In this document: positions 40,230-43,852 of the stretch, one piece after another | How the letters are laid out: each line of letters begins with the position of its first letter | Numbering within the stretch: position 1 is the stretch's first letter | Notes under the pieces: generated by a model | Database searches by the model: none | Told to the model about the DNA's origin: nothing | Seen by the model: only the letters and a program-made list of their open reading frames with translations | Made by a program: the position numbers and the translations under genes | Source of the DNA: Variovorax sp. dw_308 | GTDB lineage: Bacteria; Pseudomonadota; Gammaproteobacteria; Burkholderiales; Burkholderiaceae_C | Assembly: GCF_019207085.1 (NCBI RefSeq) | Contig: NZ_JAATOM010000036.1 | Coordinates: 1-43,852 of the forward strand | Direction: 5' to 3' | DNA: 43,852 nt

Positions 40230-40897
40230 GCGTGGGCGGTGGAGGAGGAGAGCCGCGTCTCGGCGCGCTTGACCAGGATCGTGGCCGGCAGCAGCACCAG
40301 GAAATAGGCGATCGCGACGATGGTGTAGGTCTCGAGCGGGCGATACGTTTCGTGCGCGATGCTCTGGCCCTGGTAGAGCAGGTCGGGCAGCGCGAGCACC
40401 GACAGCAGCGAGGTGTTCTTCAACTGCATGATCGACTGGTTCAGCAGCGGCGGCACCATGCGCCGGAAGGCTTGCGGCAGCACCACGCGCCGCATCACCT
40501 GCGCACGTCGCATGCCGATGGCGCGTGCCGCTTCGCTCTGCCCGGGATCGATCGAGATGATGCCGCCGCGGATGATCTCGGAATAGAAGGAGCCGCCGTA
40601 GAGCGACAGTGCCAGCACTGCGGCCAGCGCCGGCGAGATCTGGATGCCGGTGAGCACCGGCAGGGCGTAGTAGAACCACACCAGTTGCACCAGCACCGGC
40701 GTGCAGCGGAACACTTCCACGTAGGCGCGCAGCGGGGCGCGCACCCACACGGGTTGGGCCAGCCGCCCCATCGCCACCACCAGCCCGATCAACAGGCCCA
40801 GCGCCGTGCAGATCACTGTGTAGCCCGCCGTGTAGACGAGGCCGGTCAGGAGCAGTTCGCGAAAGCCCCAGAGGAATTCAAAGTTCCATTGGTACAC
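40226..40897 (-). CDS. Amino-acid ABC transporter permease (HisM/GltK type)
   Basis: 223 residues with about five membrane helices (GLVYTAGYTVICTALGLLIG, ALAAVLALSLYGGSFYSEII, TIVAIAYFLVLLPATILVK). The EAA loop that docks with the ATPase reads SEAARAIGMRRAQVMRRVVL followed by PQAFRRMVPPLLN. A single permease gene implies a homodimeric channel. It is 15 bases after the binding-protein gene. Together they form a complete importer. Confidence 0.93.
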   Translation of the reverse strand: MYQWNFEFLWGFRELLLTGLVYTAGYTVICTALGLLIGLVVAMGRLAQPVWVRAPLRAYVEVFRCTPVLVQLVWFYYALPVLTGIQISPALAAVLALSLYGGSFYSEIIRGGIISIDPGQSEAARAIGMRRAQVMRRVVLPQAFRRMVPPLLNQSIMQLKNTSLLSVLALPDLLYQGQSIAHETYRPLETYTIVAIAYFLVLLPATILVKRAETRLSSSTAHA

Positions 40898-40912
40898 GGC
40901 GGTCTCTCGGCG

Positions 40913-41758
40913 TCAGAAGCTGATGGTCGGGGGAATCTGCTCCGGCTTCACGCCCGACAGCACCTGCATGTTCGACAGCACCACGTCCTTGACCTTGCCG
41001 CTGCTGCGCGTCTGGGCGATCCACTTGTTGACGTACTCCTTCCACTGGTGGTCGGTCTCCTTGCGGAAGCCGAGGTTGGTGGTGGTGGCCTGCGTCGGCG
41101 TAGGCAGCACCAGGTGGCCGATCGTCGGATTCTTGCTGATCACCGTGAGCGCCAGCACCACCGCCAGCACTTGGCAATCGGCACGGCCGGTCTGCACGGC
41201 GAGCGTGGCGTCGGCGGCTTTTTCCAGGCGGATGATCGAGGCGTTGGGGCACACCTTGGAGATCATCTGGTCGTGCGAGGAGCCGATGTCGACCGCGATC
41301 TTGACCTCGGGCTTGTTGATCTCTTCCCAGGTCTTCGGGTTGAAGTCCTTGCGCGCCAGCAGCACGAAGGCGTTGTTGAACAGCGGATCCGAGAAGTCCA
41401 CCACCAGGGCGCGCGCCGGCGTCGGGTTCAGGCCGAAGAACACGTCGATCTTGTTCGACTGCAGGTCGAGCACCGAGTTGCCCCAGGTGGTTTCGTTGAT
41501 CTCCAGCTTGGCCTTCAGGCTGTCGGCCAGGCCCTTGCCGAAGTCGATCATGAAGCCTTTCCACTCACCCGAGGCCAGGTCCTTGTGATAGTAGGGCGCC
41601 GCGCCCGCGACCGCGCCCATGCGGATCACCTTGGTGCGGTTGATGCGCGCCCAGGCGCTTTCCGTGGTGTCGGGCTGCTGCGCGAAAACGCTGTGGCTCC
41701 AGGCCGTGGCGGCGCTGGCCATGGCAACGGTGGTCATGAAATGGCGACGGTTTGTCAT
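40913..41758 (-). CDS. Periplasmic amino-acid-type substrate-binding protein
   Basis: 281 residues from ATG 41758, where GGAG lies 9 bases upstream; ATG 41773 is an alternative. An N-terminal export signal with NRRHFMTTVAMASAATAWSH, then FAQQPDT, suggests Tat or Sec secretion. The mature protein has family-3 solute-binding landmarks: GAAPYYHKDLASGEWKGFMI, DFGKGLADSLKAKLEI, NKIDVFFGLNPTPARA and KVKDVVLSNMQVLSG. The ligand is probably a polar amino acid or an analogue; linkage with an SDR gene hints at a carbon source rather than general glutamine uptake. Confidence 0.92.
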   Translation of the reverse strand: MTNRRHFMTTVAMASAATAWSHSVFAQQPDTTESAWARINRTKVIRMGAVAGAAPYYHKDLASGEWKGFMIDFGKGLADSLKAKLEINETTWGNSVLDLQSNKIDVFFGLNPTPARALVVDFSDPLFNNAFVLLARKDFNPKTWEEINKPEVKIAVDIGSSHDQMISKVCPNASIIRLEKAADATLAVQTGRADCQVLAVVLALTVISKNPTIGHLVLPTPTQATTTNLGFRKETDHQWKEYVNKWIAQTRSSGKVKDVVLSNMQVLSGVKPEQIPPTISF

Positions 41759-41798
41759 GCGGTGGTTCTCCATCGAGGTTGTTATGAAAAAGGGAAGG

Positions 41799-42539
41799 TC
41801 AGAGCGTCATGCCGCCATCGACATGAATCACCTGTCCGGTGATGTAGCCGGCCTCCGGGCTCAGCAGGAAAGCAATGGGCGCGGCAATGTCGTCGGGCGT
41901 GGCGAGCCGGCCCGCGGGCACGCGCTGCAGGGCTCGCTGCCACTGCGCATCGCTCAGGGCGCCGGACTTGGGCCGGTCCTTGCGCACATAGCCCGGCGCG
42001 ACCGCGTTGACCGTCACGCCCAGGCCCGCGGATTCCGCCGCGGCGGCCTTGACCAGTGCTTCCACGCCCGCCTTGGCCGCGGCGGTCGCGGGGAAGGTGG
42101 ATGCGCCCAGCGTGAAGCGATGGGCGACGAAGGAACTCACGGCCACGAAGCGGCCGGCGCCGCCGGCTTGCTGGAGCAGCGGCAGGCCCTTGCGCAGCAG
42201 GTGGGCGAGCGACACGACCATGGTCTGCAGCGAGCGGTTGACGATGTCGTCATCGAGTTGCGCCAGCGTGCTGCGGTCGGCAAAGCCGGCATTGGCGACC
42301 ACGCCGCGCAGTCCGCCCAGGGCAATGGCCGCGTCGAGCAAGGCATCGACCGTCTGCGGCAATGCCATGTCGCCCACGACGATGCTGCTGCGCACGCCAT
42401 GGCATTGCGCCGCGACGGCCTCCGCGCCAGCGCGCTGGCTTCCGGTGTGGATCACGAGGTCGATGCCCTGCGCCGCCAGGCGCCTGCAGGTCGCCGCCCC
42501 GATGCCGGAACCCGCTCCGGTCACGACCACGCTACTCAT
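41799..42539 (-). CDS. SDR-family protein lacking the catalytic tyrosine
   Basis: 246-residue Rossmann-fold protein with VVVTGAGSGIG at residues 4-13, NAG at 83-85, and the closing GYITGQVIHVDGGMTL. The conserved YxxxK reads TAAAK: Thr152 stands where Tyr is expected, Lys156 is kept, and the Ser pair at 135-136 (AVSSFVAH) is kept. Proton transfer would have to use another group, or the protein may be a binding or structural relative. It lies 40 bases upstream of the transporter genes in one probable operon, so it may act on the imported compound. Start ATG 42539. Confidence 0.87.
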   Translation of the reverse strand: MSSVVVTGAGSGIGAATCRRLAAQGIDLVIHTGSQRAGAEAVAAQCHGVRSSIVVGDMALPQTVDALLDAAIALGGLRGVVANAGFADRSTLAQLDDDIVNRSLQTMVVSLAHLLRKGLPLLQQAGGAGRFVAVSSFVAHRFTLGASTFPATAAAKAGVEALVKAAAAESAGLGVTVNAVAPGYVRKDRPKSGALSDAQWQRALQRVPAGRLATPDDIAAPIAFLLSPEAGYITGQVIHVDGGMTL

Positions 42540-42680
42540 TCAGATTGCTTTCTTTTTATGCGCCACGGCATGGCGCCGCCGCAGGATCAGACGAAGCGGC
42601 TATTGTGCAAGCAAAAGTTGAGCGAGCCTTGCCATGGAGGGCGCCGGCATTCGATGACCCTGGGGGACTCTGGGCGTCTT

Positions 42681-42725
42681 GAGTCGATGTGGCTTCGCCA
42701 TCTCGACTCATCCCCCGCAGGGGGG
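42681..42725. terminator. Two successive hairpins between the GntR gene and the SDR gene
   Basis: GAGTCGA at 42681-42687 pairs with TCGACTC at 42703-42709, extended by GTGG/CCAT around a CTTCG loop. It is followed by CCCCC-GCA-GGGGGG at 42712-42725. On the minus strand both lie after the GntR stop and before the SDR start, so they may end the regulator transcript. The C-run/G-run stem resembles intergenic repeats common in Comamonadaceae genomes. Confidence 0.5.
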
Positions 42726-42756
42726 CGGTCCGGGCGTGGCCCGGCAATGGGGGCGC

Positions 42757-43404
42757 TCAGGCCGCCGCTTCGAGCCCGCTGTCGAAGTGCTCGCGCATGC
42801 GGGCCATGGCCGTCGGCGCGTCCCGCTCGACCAGCGCCGCCAGGATCGCGCGGTGCTCATTCAACGACTCGCCGATGCGGCCCGATTTCAGCAGGGAGTT
42901 GTGCCGGTTGAGCTTCATGACCTTGCGCAGGTCGGCCACCATCTGGTCGCGCCACCGGTTGTCGGCCATGGCCAGCAGGCGCATGTGAAAGCGCTCGTTG
43001 ATGGCGAAGAACCTGTCGCGGTCGACATGGCCCGGCCGCGCCGCCGCTTCGAGTTCGGCATGCAGCGCCTTCAATTCCTCGACTTGCGCGTCGGTCGCGC
43101 GCTGCGCCACCACGCCGGCGGCATCGCTTTCCAGCAGGCTCAGCAGGTGATAGACGTCCGACAGGTCCTTCTCCGACACCTCCGTCACGTAGGCGCCGCG
43201 CCGCACCTTCATCGTCACCAGGCCCTCCGCGGCCAGCACCTTCAGGGCTTCCCGCAGCGGAGTGCGGCTGATACCGTATTCCTCGGCCAGCTTGAGTTCA
43301 TCGATCCAGCTGCCGGGCTCCAGTTCGCGGCGGAAGATCCGCTGGCGCAGCAGTTCAGCCACCTCTTCGTAAAGGGCGCGGGGAGTGAGCGTGACGGCAG
43401 ACAT
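42757..43404 (-). CDS. GntR-family transcriptional regulator, FCD subfamily
   Basis: 215 residues from ATG 43404 (MSAVTLTPRALYEEVAELLR). The winged helix includes DELKLAEEYGISRTPLREAL and AAEGLVTMKVRRGAYV; the C-terminal FCD ligand domain contains DRDRFFAINERFHMRLLAMA and the later HRAILAALVERDAPTAMARM with metal-binding His and Asp residues. It is divergent from methylmalonyl-CoA mutase, 97 bases apart, so it probably represses that gene in response to an acid-type ligand. It could also act on the downstream SDR/transporter operon. Confidence 0.92.
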   Translation of the reverse strand: MSAVTLTPRALYEEVAELLRQRIFRRELEPGSWIDELKLAEEYGISRTPLREALKVLAAEGLVTMKVRRGAYVTEVSEKDLSDVYHLLSLLESDAAGVVAQRATDAQVEELKALHAELEAAARPGHVDRDRFFAINERFHMRLLAMADNRWRDQMVADLRKVMKLNRHNSLLKSGRIGESLNEHRAILAALVERDAPTAMARMREHFDSGLEAAA

Positions 43405-43501
43405 GAGCGAAATGTACCCCAAGAACAGACTTATAAATTAATAATTACGAAATCGAGTAGACTCCACACCCACACAGATTGACCCTAGCCAGGCGGCGCA
43501 C
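43405..43501. promoter_or_regulatory. AT-rich divergent promoter region between gntR and methylmalonyl-CoA mutase
   Basis: TTATAAATTAATAATTA at 43431-43447 is strikingly AT-rich in a GC-rich genome and contains AATT-AAT-AATT, a small palindrome. It is the natural place for the promoters of both genes and for the GntR operator. Exact -10 and -35 elements cannot be fixed by eye. Confidence 0.45.
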
Positions 43502-43852
43502 ATGAGCACACCTTCCGAACCCACCTTCAAGCCTTCCACCCTCGATGCCTGGACCAAGGCCGCCGCCAAGTCCGCCCCCGGCGGCGACCTGGCAGCGCTC
43601 AACTGGCTCACGCCGGACGGCATCACCGTCAAGCCGCTCTACACCGCGGCCGACCTGCAGGGCCTGAAGTACACCGACACGCTGCCGGGCTTCGAGCCCT
43701 ACCTGCGCGGCCCGCAGGCCACCATGTACGCGGTGCGCCCGTGGACCATCCGCCAGTACGCGGGCTTCTCGACGGCAGAGGAATCCAACGCCTTCTATCG
43801 CAAGGCACTCGCCGCCGGCGGCCAAGGCGTCAGCGTGGCCTTCGACCTGGCG
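43502..43852 (+). CDS. scpA: Methylmalonyl-CoA mutase large (catalytic) subunit, N-terminal part
   Basis: First 117 residues of the B12-dependent mutase that interconverts (R)-methylmalonyl-CoA and succinyl-CoA. Landmarks: WLTPDGITVKPLYTAADLQG, TLPGFEPYLRGPQATMYAVR, PWTIRQYAGFSTAEESN and GGQGVSVAFDLA. The window ends before the barrel core and the cobalamin domain. It allows propionyl-CoA, which SCP2-type thiolases can release, to enter central metabolism. The GntR gene is divergent. Truncation is due to the window boundary. Confidence 0.94.
   Translation, partial: MSTPSEPTFKPSTLDAWTKAAAKSAPGGDLAALNWLTPDGITVKPLYTAADLQGLKYTDTLPGFEPYLRGPQATMYAVRPWTIRQYAGFSTAEESNAFYRKALAAGGQGVSVAFDLA

Overview
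The window looks like chromosomal DNA of a GC-rich betaproteobacterium of the Comamonadaceae, with Variovorax or a close relative the best guess. This rests on composition, on gene styles (many catabolic operons, DUF1302/DUF1329 pairs, MalT-type LuxR regulators) and on protein character; no search could be run. No rRNA, tRNA, CRISPR array, transposase or phage gene was found. Both ends cut a gene: a feruloyl-CoA-synthase-like ligase on the left and a methylmalonyl-CoA mutase large subunit on the right.

Positions 1-9000 hold a minus-strand acyl-CoA catabolic block: ligase, SDR dehydrogenase, a split pair of MaoC-fold proteins, SCP2-type thiolase, acyl-CoA dehydrogenase, enoyl-CoA hydratase, and a 931-residue ATP-binding LuxR (LAL/MalT-type) regulator. 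Positions 9469-14571 form a tightly overlapping minus-strand operon: HSL-type esterase with an unusual C-terminal tail, short PhaE-like protein, class III-like PHA synthase PhaC, GNAT acetyltransferase and a second acyl-CoA ligase. A secreted propeller-like protein (14699-16405) and an AraC regulator (16794-17864) follow on the same strand.

Divergent from the AraC gene, a plus-strand operon (17992-27033) encodes a cupin resembling 2,4'-dihydroxyacetophenone dioxygenase, a DUF1302 outer-membrane protein, a DUF1329 protein, a YCF48-like protein, an MMPL/RND membrane protein and a third CoA ligase. This looks like an envelope module for handling a hydrophobic substrate, coupled to its CoA activation. 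It converges on a second LAL regulator (27046-29727). Divergent from that regulator runs a second plus-strand operon (29919-37758): two more cupins of the same family, three small membrane proteins, and four exported proteins (amidohydrolase, sulfatase, Tat-type flavin amine oxidase, diheme cytochrome c).

The right end is more ordinary: a decayed etfB fragment with a frameshift, dusA, an unusual long inverted repeat with nonamer repeats, an SDR plus amino-acid ABC transporter operon, and a GntR/FCD regulator divergent from methylmalonyl-CoA mutase.

The main non-coding discovery is a spaced dyad, C-Y-ACCC-N5-GGG-(T/G)-G. It occurs in five intergenic regions of the left half, four of them centred 63-80 bases before a start codon, with weaker relatives before the second and third cupins, the amine oxidase and the leftmost ligase. 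It would tie most of the window into one regulon, plausibly controlled by one or both LAL regulators. My inferred picture is a catabolic island for a hydrophobic, probably aromatic or side-chain-bearing compound: envelope passage, CoA activation, beta-oxidation-type shortening, cupin-dioxygenase C-C cleavage, and possible storage of hydroxyacyl-CoA as polyhydroxyalkanoate. The actual substrate cannot be read from sequence.
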